The position numbers and the translations under genes are program-made. From contig JAGFBZ010001170.1 of NCBI GenBank assembly GCA_018398805.1, positions 2,195,001-2,259,000 on the forward strand: DNA of 64,000 bases, given 5' to 3'. Of the stretch, positions 50,154 through 61,842 are shown piece by piece. The stretch's first letter is position 1; every line of letters begins with the position of its first letter. Source of the DNA: Hirundichthys speculiger. Taxonomy: Eukaryota > Chordata > Actinopteri > Beloniformes > Exocoetidae. Under the pieces are notes generated by a model. That model was not told the DNA's origin. It saw nothing but the letters and a program-made list of their open reading frames with translations, and made no database searches.

Positions 50154-52360
50154 CTCCATCTCAAAAAAGGTTTCCGCAGCCTCCTCACAGTCAGCATGAC
50201 AAACACTTTCAGAGGACGGTCGAAGGGTGTGTTGACACAATTCTGCTTTTTCAAACTGTCAGTGCCTTGTTCTCTGAAAGGGGTGAAGCCACTAAAGAAA
50301 AGTACTGGTGGAAACATTAAATCTTCATTGTTATGGGAGCACATTTGCTGTGTTGTGGAGGGTTCTTGTAAGTACATATATTAAATTGTTTTGCAAGCTT
50401 TGTATTTGCAGCTTGTTGTCATGAATGAAGGCTCAAGTGGGATATCTTACATTTTAAAAGTAGATTTTTCTGAGATTCTTGCCATATAATTGCAGGAGAG
50501 GGTGAATTTAGTTCAAAATATTTACATTTGACAACAATTATAGGAGGGACAATTGAAAGTTCATAGTATAAGATTTTAGACAAATTTCCACAAGAATTAC
50601 ATTTGAATCAAATTATGTGGAAAGAAAACTAAAAAATTAAATAAAAGCTCAGCATTAAATCCACCATTCTGTGATTTCTGCCTGTTGGGATGTAACATTC
50701 AAAATTAAGTTTCTAAATTTGCCCCACGAATACAACTGATGTTGATTCAAGGCTGACATTCATGCATATTTGACTGTCATTTGAATACTAATGTAATAGT
50801 GTACCTACGCAGTTTTTGACATGCGAAGAGCTAAAATGAAAGCAATCTTTGTTTTAAAATGATGCATTTTATAATGTTCCCAGTAGGTTTCTAGTGGCTT
50901 CTTCAAGTGTCATCCATCCACAAGGTAGTGGTATAAGGAGAACAATATGCACTTCAGCTTAGGTGAACAAATTAAAACCACTCTATTTGAAGATGTATGG
51001 TTTTACAACTATAAGTGACATAGTGATCGGTGCATGGTCCAACTTTTGACCGTGGAGTTGAAATCTTGGTCTTCCTGCCGAAGCAACCCTAACTGATGTG
51101 CTGCAACCGAGTATTCTACCTGAAGCGACAAATTTCAATAACCACTACCTGGTGTGGTTCAGACAATCCTGCTGTGTCTGAATTTCAGTCGGATGCAGGC
51201 AGTTTCTGACTGCTGTGCATTTTATAAACAGGCTCTCGTCACTGAACAGCAGTGAAAAAAGGTTCATATCTTACTGCCTTCCACTTGGTCACATCCTCAT
51301 TTGAAGGCATGATGTATTCTTCCTGTTTCTTCTCAGCATGAAACTGCAGAATGCTCTTACATTTTCTGTGCTTTGAATTGTATCTCAGCTACTGTCTGTA
51401 ACCAGCAGCAGTCCAATACGTTGTTGCTAACATACACTATGCATGTCACACTGTAGAATAGGCATTCCGACAGTATACACAACATGTTGCACTATTAATA
51501 CATATTTATATCTTTATATATCTTTTCCATCAGCAGACCATTTTGTATTGTTTGTTGGCTTTTATGAGAGAATATTTTTACTTTCATCTTATACATGTCT
51601 GTGTTTGTATTCAAGAATGAAGAATTGGGTAAAATTGAATTTAGTCTTTTTCAAGCAGTCACTTTGGAAAAGCTTAAAGTGCCTTTTTGTTACCACTAAA
51701 TTGGAAATTTAATTACTGTTTTGATGCTTGGAAGCCAGGTATGGACAAATTTGGTATTGCTGTGATTTAAAATAAGTCTAGTTAATTTTTCAATGTATTT
51801 ACCATCTGAACCTCTAGATAACAATTGTTAATGTCAAAGTATAACGCAATCAGGCAGTAATGTTCCTTTTTTTTAATAATAATAAACTGAAGCAAAGTGT
51901 CATACCTTTTCTTCCTGTCGGTGTTTAAACATTTTCCAATTACCTGAAGGTTAGTAACTTATACTTAAGACACTCTAAATGTTCAAAAGAGTGGCTGAAC
52001 ATGTTCAGAAGAGGAAGACCTCCGTTCACAATACCTTCATGATTTTGCTACATGTTCTGTTTGTACCTCAAGAGTTGCAGGTTAAGTTAACAAGCCAAAA
52101 GTACGTTGTCAGTTGTACTAAATGCATTTCATAATGTTTGCAAAAATATTCTGTTAAATGTTAATGTTGATTATTAATGTGTGGAGATATGTAAGAGTTA
52201 GGAAAGTTATTTTGTGTGACTCTTGTGGAAATGGGTTTACTGACCCTTCCTAATAGATCATTTTTAAATGTTCAAAACAAGTCATAGACTGTTATTCCAC
52301 CTTAATGTTACTGCCCATGATCCAACATAACATTTTAATCTTTGTGCAATAAAATGAAAT
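49689..52360 (+). other. frmd8: frmd8 3' untranslated region and flank
   Basis: AT-rich sequence without a recognisable exon follows the frmd8 stop. AATAAA at 51,881-51,886 and at 52,348-52,353 are candidate polyadenylation signals, which would give a tail of 2.2 or 2.7 kb. A long T-run lies at 50,119-50,151. Confidence 0.5.
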
Positions 52361-52619
52361 ACTTAACATTTACATCTATCATGTGATGGTTGTGATATTT
52401 CTGTTTATGAAAAAATGTTTACTTTTTCTTTCTTGTGTTCTGTATACATCAATATTACTCTTTGGGATATTACGCTAATCAGTTAGCCGTCTGCTTAATA
52501 TTGAGTAGATCCTACTTGTGCTCTTAAAAGGGCTCCAACTAGTCAGGAAGTGAGTAGAATCTTGGCCCTGTGGGTTGTGTGGTGGGCAGCACGGTGGTAG
52601 TTAGCACTGTTTTAGAGGC

Positions 52620-53731
52620 TGCCTTGCTCACACTCTCCTTTTCAGCTCTGGCCACAAATATTCTACTATATTGAGATCAGGGTTTTTTGATGGCAACTCC
52701 AAAACATTGACTTTGTTGTCCTTAAACCACTTGTAACTAATTTGGCAGGTATGCTTACGGGTCATTGTCCATTTGCGCAGCAGCTTTAACTTCCTGTTTG
52801 ATGTCTTGGGATGGTGCTTCAATATTTCTACATAATGTTCTTCTTCCTCATGATGTCATCTATTTTGTGAAGTGCACCAGTCTCTCCTGCAGCCAAAACA
52901 ACACCAGCACACCATGATGCTTCCCACCCCCATACTTCACAGTTGGGATGGTATTCTCAGGCGCCCTCTTTTTGATTATTATGGCCAAACAGTTCATCAG
53001 ACCATAGGACAAATCTGTCTTATTTTAGTACTGTATTACTTTTGGAGTCACAACTTCTTTCTGACTGAGTGTCCCTTCAGTCCATGTTGGTACAGGTCAT
53101 GTTGCACTGTGGATAATTACACTCTCATACCAGCTTCAGCTGCATCTTCATAAAGTGTTTTGCTTTTGTTCTGGGGTTGATTAACACATTTTGCCCCAAA
53201 CCAAAACACATTCATCTCTGGAACACAAACTCATCTCCTTCTTGAGCAGTATCATGGCTGGATATTCCCATGGCGTCTTTACTTGACTTACATATAATTA
53301 AACAAATGAATCTGCCACCTTCAGGCATCTTTAAATTGTACCAAGGAGTAACCAGACTTGTGGAGGTCCACAATTCTCTTCCTGATATCTTGATAATCTT
53401 GTGATTTTCCCATTATGTCACACAGGAAAGCAATGTGTTTGAAGTGTCCATAAAATAAAAATGCATGCCTCCAATTAACTCAGATGTTGTCAGTTAACCT
53501 ATCGGAAGCTTTCAAAGCCATGAAATCGGGATCTGGGCTTTTCCAAATTGTTCAAAGGCATGGTTATATTATTGAATGCAAACTTCTGACTTTGATAAAA
53601 GTAATAAAAAAAAATATCTGTCTCATTATTCTGACATTTAGCAAATAGAAACTAACCTAAAATTGGAAATGTTTAATCTGATTTAATGTCAGACAGTGAA
53701 AAAAAAAGGTTGTGTCTTTTTATACAGTGTA
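52620..53731 (-). mobile_element. Degenerate Tc1-like DNA transposon
   Basis: The minus strand contains MKHHPKTSNRKLKLLRKW, then KWFKDNKVNVLELPSKNPDL and NIVEYLWPELKRRV. The last is the Tc1 signature usually read as W(P/S)-SPDLNPIE-LW--LKRRV, here with altered residues (N for S, V for P). The remaining transposase is visible only as broken frames to about 53,400. The right end TATACAGTGTA (53,721-53,731), preceded by an AAACTTCTGACTTTG stretch, resembles Tc1 terminal sequence. The left terminal repeat was not found. Confidence 0.82.
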
Positions 53732-53989
53732 GACTCTTTACTGCGCTGTTTAAACACGCCCTCCACACACACACCCCTTTCCCAAAAATAAATAAATGAA
53801 TAAATGAGAGCAATCCTGAAGGATGGCAGGTGCCAAAATAACATTCATGTTAATGTTAGGATGGAGGTTTTCCAAACACAGCATTGCATTGTAACAAGAG
53901 TAACAGTGTTTTCTCACATTACATGTATGTTATCAAAATGTTTTATTTTCTCAGTGTATACCCATAAAGAAGAAAAAATAAATAAATAA

Positions 53990-54249
53990 AAAGAAATAAA
54001 TGTGTTTTGGTAGTACTGACATGCGCAGTAGTACACATTCAGACCAGTTCTGCATGACGCACACTCCCTGGGAACGTAACTTCTGATTGGCTACAAATGC
54101 GGAAACAACAACGTTTACAGTTCGCCGCTTGAGTGTCAGGGAAATTATGACATTTTCTGAATATTTATTCTGAAAAAAACGTGTTATCGAGGCCTGACAG
54201 CGAAGCTAAAAAGATACCGGTTACGTTGGACTGAAGTTATTGTCCTCAG
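53990..54249 (+). promoter_or_regulatory. vps51: Probable vps51 promoter and leader
   Basis: A reversed CCAAT box, GATTGGCTAC, lies at about 54,085-54,094 in a CpG-richer stretch. A possible leader exon ends at 54,249 (CTCAG|GTAGTC), with an acceptor at about 54,327 (TCTTCCAG), 18 bases before the start codon. The short leader intron is tentative. Confidence 0.45.
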
Positions 54250-54344
54250 GTAGTCTTTATGAGCTGTCACCTGTAAACAGAAGCCCGGTCATCTCTATAT
54301 CGTAATTTTTTCTGTCTGTGTCTTCCAGCTGGCCGGAGTTCAGT

Positions 54345-57300
54345 ATGGACGCGGAGAGAGACGGTTCGGCTCTGGTGTCAGAGGAATCCGGGAGGAGACG
54401 CAGGGTGCACGGCATGCTGAAGCTCTACTACGGGCTGAACGAGGAGGGAAAGGCCCCCGAGCAGCCGCACTCCCTGGACCCCTGCGACGTCAATGGGCCG
54501 CATTTTGACCCAGAGCTCTACCTCAACAAGGTACTCTTTAAGTTTTCGGTGTAGTTAAAGGTAATATAGTGTTTCCCTCATACCTAACAGCTAAGTTTTA
54601 GTCAGTTTTTCCTCTTTATCCATAGTACTGTTTTCTGTTCTGCTTTCTAAGGGACATATTATACTACCCACATAAGATTCTAGCTGCTCAACAATTCTGG
54701 GCCTTCGTTGTTGTGTTCTATGTTTCATGATATGGCACACATTTTCAGTTGGTGAAAGGTCTGGATGCAGTGTGCATCTCAGCATTGTCTTGCTGAAAGA
54801 TGCAAGGCCTTCCCTTAGAAAGATGTCTGGGCAGCAGCGTATGCTGCGCTAAAACTTGTATGCTCCTCTCAGTATGGATGTTTTGTTTTTTTTCAGATAT
54901 TAGGGCTGGTCAGTGAGTCAATACCAATATACAGTATATTGCAATAGAAAATGTCATAACAATAATGATGTGACATTTATAAAAGTTTGATATTTTTGAT
55001 ATACCTGATGATTATGACAACACCAGTAATTTTCTTTGATTGATGGTAACGCCATGTTTCTTGGTTATGAATAAATAAAAATGTGAATATTGATGTTTTT
55101 TTTAGCCATCTTTATTTCTAAGATATTATATAGTTTTATAAAATGGGATTTTATGGATTTGACTATTTCATTTTCAGTGGTTTCTGGGTACAGTTATCAT
55201 TTCTGGACATTCTTGGCAATTTCTTCTGTGGTTTTCATATTTTTTATATCAATATATAATTGACCAAAATTAAGACATGAATTTTGATATGAATATTGGC
55301 CATGACGCTCAAGCGACTCATTCCATAGATGCCCATTTTATCAGAGATGCAGGCTTTTGAACTGAGTGCTGATAACAGGCGTCTTCTCTTTAGTCCAGAG
55401 GACATACTGCTCATTTTTTCCAAAAAGAATTTAACACTTTGATTAATCTCCCCACATGACAGTTTTCCACTTTTACATTTTCAATGAGCTTTAGTCCAGA
55501 GAAGACATTACAGGATTATATTCTCACATGGCTTCTATGTGTAACAAAGCTTCTACCTGCATTTGTGGGTGGCACAGCAAATAAATTATCAGACAGGGAT
55601 TTCTGAAAGTGTTCCTGAGCCCACAATCATGTCTGTTTTTAATGCAGAGCCATTTGAGGGTCCAAAGATCAGGGGCATTCAGTGATAATTTTCAGCCTTG
55701 TCCTGTACACAAGCAGATTTCTCCAGATATTTGGAATCTTGACAAGATTGTGAGCTGAAGATGATGATTTTCAAGAAGGTCTTGGCAATTGTATGCTGAC
55801 AAACCTTTTTCTGAAGCTTCTCAATTTGTAGACATAACTAGTGATCTTTAAATTCTGTCTGACTGAAGATAATCTATTATTCTGTTGTTATTCTATTTGT
55901 CTTATATTTATTCGTATAATGATTATTATTCTGTTATAATCTATAGCTTTGTATATGTACATTGTTTTTAAGGGTGTTAGTAACATTTTGTGTATTTGTT
56001 TAAATACAGCTTAGAAGGGAGTGCTCTCTTGCTGAGCTGATGGATCAGGAGACCTGCATGGTGAAGCAGATCCGCTCTTTGGACAGCGACATGCAAACTC
56101 TGGTCTATGAAAACTACAACAAGTTTATATCTGCTACAGGTAAAAGGACCACAACACTGGCTGCTAATGAGATATCTGCTGTTGTTGAGTTTGAATACAT
56201 GTTATGTACTTGTTTTTCATTTGCCAGACACCATAAGAAAAATGAAGAATGATTTCAAAAAGATGGAAGATGAAATGGATTGTCTGTCTGAGAACATGGC
56301 GGCGATCACCGACTTCAGTGCTAGAATCAGCGGTACTCTTCAAGACCAGCACACACAGATCACAAAACTCTCAGGTTAGACTTGAGCTGCCAGTTTGTTT
56401 TGTTCATCGATTTATCAGGGGCTTGATGATGGTTATCTTTACTCTCTTTTGCTCTGTCATGTTTCACCCCAGGGGTTCACACTTTGCTAAGGAAGCTTCA
56501 GTTTCTGTTTGAGCTGCCTGCTAGATTGAATAAGTGTCTGGAGCTGAAGGCCTATGCTCAGGCAGTGAGCTCCCACCGTCGTGCCCGCTGTGTGTTGCAG
56601 CAGTACAGCCACTTGCCCTCTTTTAAGGGAATTCAGGATGACTGTCATGCCATCATGGACAAGCTGGCTCAGGAGCTTCGACAGAAGTTCAGGTGAGAAA
56701 TTCTTAACCCAGATTATAGATGGGTTTTAGAAGGAACATGGCTTGGTCTTAGAGATGTTCCAATACCATTTTTCTCTCCCGATACCAATTCAGATTCTTG
56801 AGCTGTGGGTATCATGGCCAATACTGACTACTGATCCAAGTATGATGTGAAAAAAATTGCAAAAAATTACCTGACTGTAATATAATTATCATTGTTGTAA
56901 AGGCATGAATAAATACAGCAAATCCAAGCCTTTTATGTTTATATTGATTTCCAAATAGAACAGCTTAAAACAGTATTGCAAAATTAAAAAGTATTTATTT
57001 TTTCTGGTAGTGTAACGGAAGTAACCAGTAAATAAATCATTAAATATAAGTTACTTGGTATCTGTTGGTGCCTGGACTCCCGTACTCGCCGGTACTGATA
57101 CTGGCATTTTTGGTAGTATCGGAGCAATTTCCAATACAGGTATCAGAATTGGTCTTCCTGTTTACAAGCAGTTTGGCTGATGAGAATACGTGCAGATTTT
57201 GTTTTATATAGGACAGGAAATTTATCCTCATTGTTCCTTTGGGTTTTCATTCTGTCTGTCTTGTGGTCTTAGGGACGGTGGGACAAGTGCCAAAGATTTG

Positions 57301-60300
57301 TCAGAGTGTGTGGAGCTGCTTCTGCAGTTGGATGAGCCAGCAGAGGAGCTCTGTGATAAGTTCCTGAGCCATGCTCGGTCCAGACTTGAGGCAGACCTCC
57401 AGAGCCTGGAAGCAGAGATAAGACCGTACCCTACCCCCTCAGCTGTGAAAGATGCACGGGGGTCTTCATCTTCTGCAGCCATTGGATCTCCAACGGGTAA
57501 CTCACCTAAAACAAGCTCTCTCCCTTCTCCCACCTCAAACACAGACATCCTGGAATTTATAGACAGAGGCTGCAACGAGTTTGTTAGCAGTTTATGTTTA
57601 GTTATTACCTATCAAGAACTGTTCATCAACCACCCTCAGTCAGGTGAATTAGCAACAAAGAATATTCCTCAAATGGCAAATGGCAAGCTGCACACCTTTG
57701 TGGATGACCTGGCATCTGGCTATTTCTCACTCGTGGAGAGAAGGATACAGCAAGAGAAAGGAGTTGGAGATAACTCCCTCCTGGTCCGCGCACTCGACCG
57801 CTTCCACCGCAGACTTCAGGCTGTGGCCAAATTGCTGCCGGGCTCGGCCGTCCCAAACCAGGGGACAGAAATAGTGATACGAGCAGCAACGGAGCGAGTG
57901 AAGCAGTACCTCTCCGCTCTGCAGAGCTTCTACATAGACAGCCTGACAGACGTGAGACAGGCCCTGGCCACACCTCGCCTCTCTGTGGCTGGAGCCTCGG
58001 TAGCCGGAGCTGGAGCTCACCTCGGGGGACCCACATCTGGCAGAGATGCTCCATCCAGCCTTTCAGAGCTTCTCTCTTCGCTGTCTTCCTCTATTCTCAA
58101 CCAGATTAAGTCAGTGCTGGCATCAGTGCATCTCTTCACAGCTAAAGACATCACATTCTCCAACAAGCCGTACTTCAAGGTGACCTTTCTTTTCCTCATA
58201 AATGACTTCACTGAAGCTCTCTGAGATTTCAGTGAAAATGATAATTATTTCTCTCTGTCTCCTCCTCCTAGGGTGAATTCTGCAGCCAGGGTGTACGTGA
58301 GAGCCTGGTGGTCAGCTTTATCAAGTTTGTATGCCAGTCTTCTCGCCAGTTTTGTGAGAGTGCAGGAGACAAAGGAGGCTCAACTCCTCCAGCCCTTCTG
58401 TTGCTGCTGTCACGCCTCTGCTTGGACTATGAAACCTCTACCATCTCTTACATACTCACACTCACAGATGAACAGTTCCTTGCACAGGTATTAGACTACA
58501 GAATTACAACATTTGACTTCTCTTGGATGCTTTACTATTTAACTTTACAATAGCTATGCTGGAAAATATTGCTGATTTCCTGTGTTGTAAAAATACATGT
58601 CTTCTCTTCTTCTTTTCCAGCACCACAATCCTATTACACCAGTCACATCTTTGTGTGCAGAAGCCAGGGAGGCAGCACAGAAACTACTCAACCATTACGT
58701 AAAGGTGGTTTTTTTTTTGTTTTTTTTACACCCACGCTAATGCAAAGTAAAGAGCCACTAATGCTGACATTTAACATAGGCAAGGCAAGCTTATTTGTGG
58801 AGCACAATTCATACATAAGGCTATTCAAAGTGCTTTACAGATGCATAAAATCACAAGAATGCAAATAGAGTCATTCCATATATCATAAGAGCATAAAAAA
58901 AATCATTAATAAATTAAATTAAAAATTAATTTAAAAAGAAGATTAAATTAAATTAAAAATGAAGAGTGCAGATAAAATCCTTTCAGTTGTCATATGCACA
59001 GTCAAACAGAACTGTTTTCAACCTGGATTTGAACATTGTCAGACTTGAGGCCTGTCTCACATCTTCTGGAAGACTGTTCCAGATTTAGGAGCATAAAACT
59101 GAAACACAGCTTCACCTTGTTTAGTCCTGACTCTGGACACCAGCAGGAGACCACTACCTGAGGTTCTCAGAGTCCAGGTTGGTTCATCTGGCTCGAACAT
59201 GTCAGAGATGGACTTTGGAGCCATGAAGAGACTTGTACACAAGTAGAGCTGTTTTAACATAACTTTTAACTTTTTTTTTTTCCTGTTGTACGTTTTTGTT
59301 TTTTCTAGGTCCAGGGCCTGATAATCTCCCAGATGTTAAGAAAGAGTGTTGAAACACGAGACTGGGTAAACACTATTGAGCCACGAAATGTTCGAGCAGT
59401 AATGAAGAGAGTGGTCGAAGACACGACCTCCATCGACGTGCAGGTGCCGTTTCAACAGTCACTTACACCCTTTTAATGGCACAGTCATTGCGCTTTCATA
59501 ACTGCATACGAACGGTCTGTTTTTATGAATCTCCTGCACAACAGGTGGGTCTTTTGTACGAAGAAGGTGTGAGGAAGGCGCACAGTAGTGATTCTAGCAA
59601 AAGGACTTTCTCTGTCTACAGCAGCTCCAGGCAGCAAGCTCGCTACGCTGCTAGTTACACTCCAAGGTACTGTCGCTGTTGACAAAAAAAGTGTGTTAAT
59701 GTGTATGCTTTTATTTGTTTTATTGAGTGATTTTCAAAGTTCTGCTATAAATTTGGATGATCTTTCTTATGTAACGGGCACCCACTTGTTACAGAAGCAT
59801 ATATAGTGTTTTGTTGCTTTTTTGTAATTGGGGATTTTAGTTTTAGTTCTTTGTTTTGTTCACCTGCAGTGCTCCCATGGATACCAATCTGCTGAGCAAC
59901 ATACACAAGCTGTTTTCAGAGAGGATTGACATCTTTAGCTCAGTGGAGTTCAACAAGGTGAGTGTTGATCTCCAGGTAGTTTACAGGAAAAAAAGGGTAT
60001 TTTATTGGTCTCAAAAGCTGTGCACAAGAAAAATGGGCACAATCATATTACATAATAACACAGACATATAAGGAAAAATTGGCACAGAAAAATATTTCTC
60101 ACTCTCACTTGTACATCTCTCTGCTGTCCCAGGTGTCCGTGATGACGGGAATTATAAAAATTAGTTTAAAAACATTCCTGGAGTGTGTCCGCTTGCGAAC
60201 GTTCGGCCGTTACGGGCTGCAGCAAATCCAGGTGGACTGCCATTACCTGCAGATGTACTTGTGGCGCTTCGTTTCCGACGAGAACCTCGTTCACTTCCTG

Positions 60301-60393
60301 CTGGATGAGATAGTGGGGAGCTGTGCCCACCGCTGCCTGGACCCTTCTCCGATGGAGCAGAGTGTGATCGAAGTCATTTGTGAACGAGGTTAG
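54345..60393 (+). CDS. vps51: VPS51 subunit of GARP and EARP tethering complexes
   Basis: VPS51 joins VPS52 and VPS53 with VPS54 (GARP, endosome to trans-Golgi) or VPS50 (EARP, endosomal recycling). Eleven coding exons: 54345-54530, 56010-56139, 56228-56374, 56473-56692, 57273-58179, 58272-58487, 58621-58704, 59309-59443, 59545-59666, 59870-59957 and 60133-60393 (stop TAG). Phases agree throughout, giving 831 residues (human 782). Exon 1 has [13 protein letters not shown] and [10 protein letters not shown]. The N-terminal coiled-coil region follows ([20 protein letters not shown] in the family pattern, [38 protein letters not shown]). Later come [106 protein letters not shown] and the end EVICERG. 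Exon 5 has a Ser/Pro-rich stretch (about 57,430-57,545) that human VPS51 lacks; it explains most of the extra length. Introns 1, 4 and 7 contain repeats. Confidence 0.97.
54600..55900 (-). mobile_element. Degenerate DNA transposon in vps51 intron 1, split in two
   Basis: Two parts of one element are separated by foreign sequence at about 54,895-55,315. The first part (minus strand) encodes a fragment [20 protein letters not shown]. On the plus strand it has CTCAGCATTGTCTTGCTGAA then GATGCAAGGCCTTCCCTTAG. The second part has ATCAGAGATGCAGGCTTTTG, AACTGAGTGCTGATAACAG, CTTTAGTCCAGAGGACATAC and AATTTAACACTTTGA. This word order is familiar from a common teleost DNA transposon. Superfamily is unresolved. 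Confidence 0.7.
54895..55315. mobile_element. hAT-like element inserted in the vps51 intron 1 transposon
   Basis: It starts near TTAGGGCTGGTCAGTGAG, followed by TCAATACCAATATACAG. It ends with ATGAATATTGGCCATGACGC after an ATATCAATATATAATTGACC stretch. The TAGGGCTGG start and the ATATC-rich subterminal parts are typical of hAT elements. Target-site copies were not identified. Confidence 0.55.
56751..57165. mobile_element. hAT-type MITE in vps51 intron 4
   Basis: The left end has TAGAGATGTTCCAATACCAT then TCTCCCGATACCAATTC. The right part has GTACTGATACTGGCATTTTT, GTAGTATCGGAGCAATTTCC and ATACAGGTATCAGAATTGG. The paired GATACC/GGTATC words and the TAGAGATG start are typical of a frequent fish hAT MITE. 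The right terminus is eroded. Confidence 0.7.
58770..59265 (+). repeat. Teleost interspersed repeat in vps51 intron 7
   Basis: GGCAAGGCAAGCTTATTTGT, then CTATTCAAAGTGCTTTACAG, AACCTGGATTTGAACATTGTC, CTTCTGGAAGACTGTTCCAG and TTTAGGAGCATAAAACTGAA follow the order of a very common fish repeat. It has no intact coding frame. Family not named with confidence. Confidence 0.7.
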
Positions 60394-60975
60394 GGCTCAG
60401 AGTGCAGCTCAGTCGGATGGAATTGCGTTATACACTGGAATGATGCCTCCAATCTTAGCACTTTTTCATATTACACTGCACGTGCTCATAAACCTTCGTG
60501 AAAACTCAAATCATTGTGAAGAGTTGAATATTGTAAATTACTCTTCAGTTGTTGGCTTTTATCCTCATATTTGGGCAGATCTACATTTACATTCCATGCA
60601 TTTGTTATTCAAGTTTAATAGTGTTAGGTTTAATGTTATAGCTTCATTTATTGTGATAAAAGATGAGGCAAAAATCATTGTTTTTGTTGTTGTCTGCAAT
60701 AACAGGAAAAAAAACTGGATTTTTCATTATACGGGCTCAAAATATTAACACATGCTCCCCGCTTGAATAGTCAATAAAAGGAAAGTCATGTGGATAAACT
60801 CATTAATTACAAAATCTTTTTAAGGTTGCTCTTAGTCTGTTTCTCTAATTGTGATTTAACACTAACTACAGCAAATCTTGCCTTCAGTTAATGTTTTTTC
60901 TGTGTGTGTCTTTACAAGTAGAACTTGTTCAGAGGTGGATGAAATGTACATTTCAAATAAAGCTATGTCTGGGAT
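60394..60975 (+). other. vps51: vps51 3' untranslated region
   Basis: AATAAA hexamers at 60,773-60,778 and near 60,956 are candidate polyadenylation signals. No further exon is recognised before the tm7sf2 promoter. Confidence 0.55.
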
Positions 60976-61134
60976 TAAAGTTATGTGTTTTTTCTGAGAA
61001 GGCCTCATCAAAACAAATGAAGGGTATAATAATAAAGTTCTGGATGTGCGGACTCATTAATGAGAGCATTTATCAGTCAGTGGATACATATCAAGGTGTA
61101 TTTCCCAACACGGCAACCAACATCTGACTGTCGC

Positions 61135-61329
61135 CACCTGACGGGCGCGTCTGATTGGCTGAACCTTTTTTTCTACACCCTCTTCTGATGACAGCCAGTT
61201 GATGTGATTGGCTGAGAGGCCGCGTCGCGCTCTGGAAACGCCCCTCAGGGGCGGGTCTTACAGGCTGCGGACATGGATCTGCACGTTTGTCTCTGATGTC
61301 CACAGTCTTTCCTCCGTACACCACACTGG
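61135..61329 (+). promoter_or_regulatory. tm7sf2: tm7sf2 promoter and untranslated first exon
   Basis: Two reversed CCAAT boxes (GATTGGCTGA) lie at 61,153-61,162 and 61,206-61,215. A GC-box palindrome CGCCCCTCAGGGGCGGG is at 61,239-61,255. A probable leader exon ends at 61,329 with CACACTG|GTAAGC. CCAAT plus GC boxes are the usual partners of SREBP at sterol-synthesis genes, and human TM7SF2 is known to respond to SREBP-2. A perfect sterol element was not identified by eye. Confidence 0.6.
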
Positions 61330-61830
61330 TAAGCGACCTCACTCACTTATTGGAAACCAACAGCTTTTCACTCTAACCTTGCTACATTGTCTGGAAAGTA
61401 TATACTCAGACTGGTGCTTGGAGACTTTAACTGCAGGGGAATGAACGGCCTTCATCACAGGTTTTATGATAGAAATATTAGACTAAGTTCTCAGGAGCCA
61501 GCGGTACTTTGACCTGAACTTTGTGACAGTCATCATCACAGAGGTGTTGTTAAGATCTGGAGGCCTGGGGGGGGCTTAGCCCCAGTCCAGAAATGTCTGG
61601 ATTTTTTTTGGTATGACATTTTTGCCTCATTTTGAAGTTATCTAGGTGTTTAAATAGGATGTATTGGAGATAGCACAAATTAAACAAAGAAAATGCAATT
61701 GGTCACCATTCAACTGTTTGTTTCACTCACACATAAAAATCCAGTCAGTCATCATCATAAAGGACGATGTGGTTCTCTCTTTTTTTTTAATGGCTTTATA
61801 TTGAAAGACATCTACTTTAATATTCTGAAC
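61330..61830. other. tm7sf2 leader intron
   Basis: This is the inferred intron between the untranslated exon and the first coding exon. No other exon is recognised. A G-run lies at 61,566-61,574 and a T-run at 61,781-61,788. Confidence 0.45.
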
Positions 61831-61842
61831 AGGGGTGCAAAA

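Noticed and set aside
60380..60748. 122-codon open frame after vps51
   Set aside because: It overlaps the vps51 stop in another frame and lies in the 3' untranslated region without domain support.
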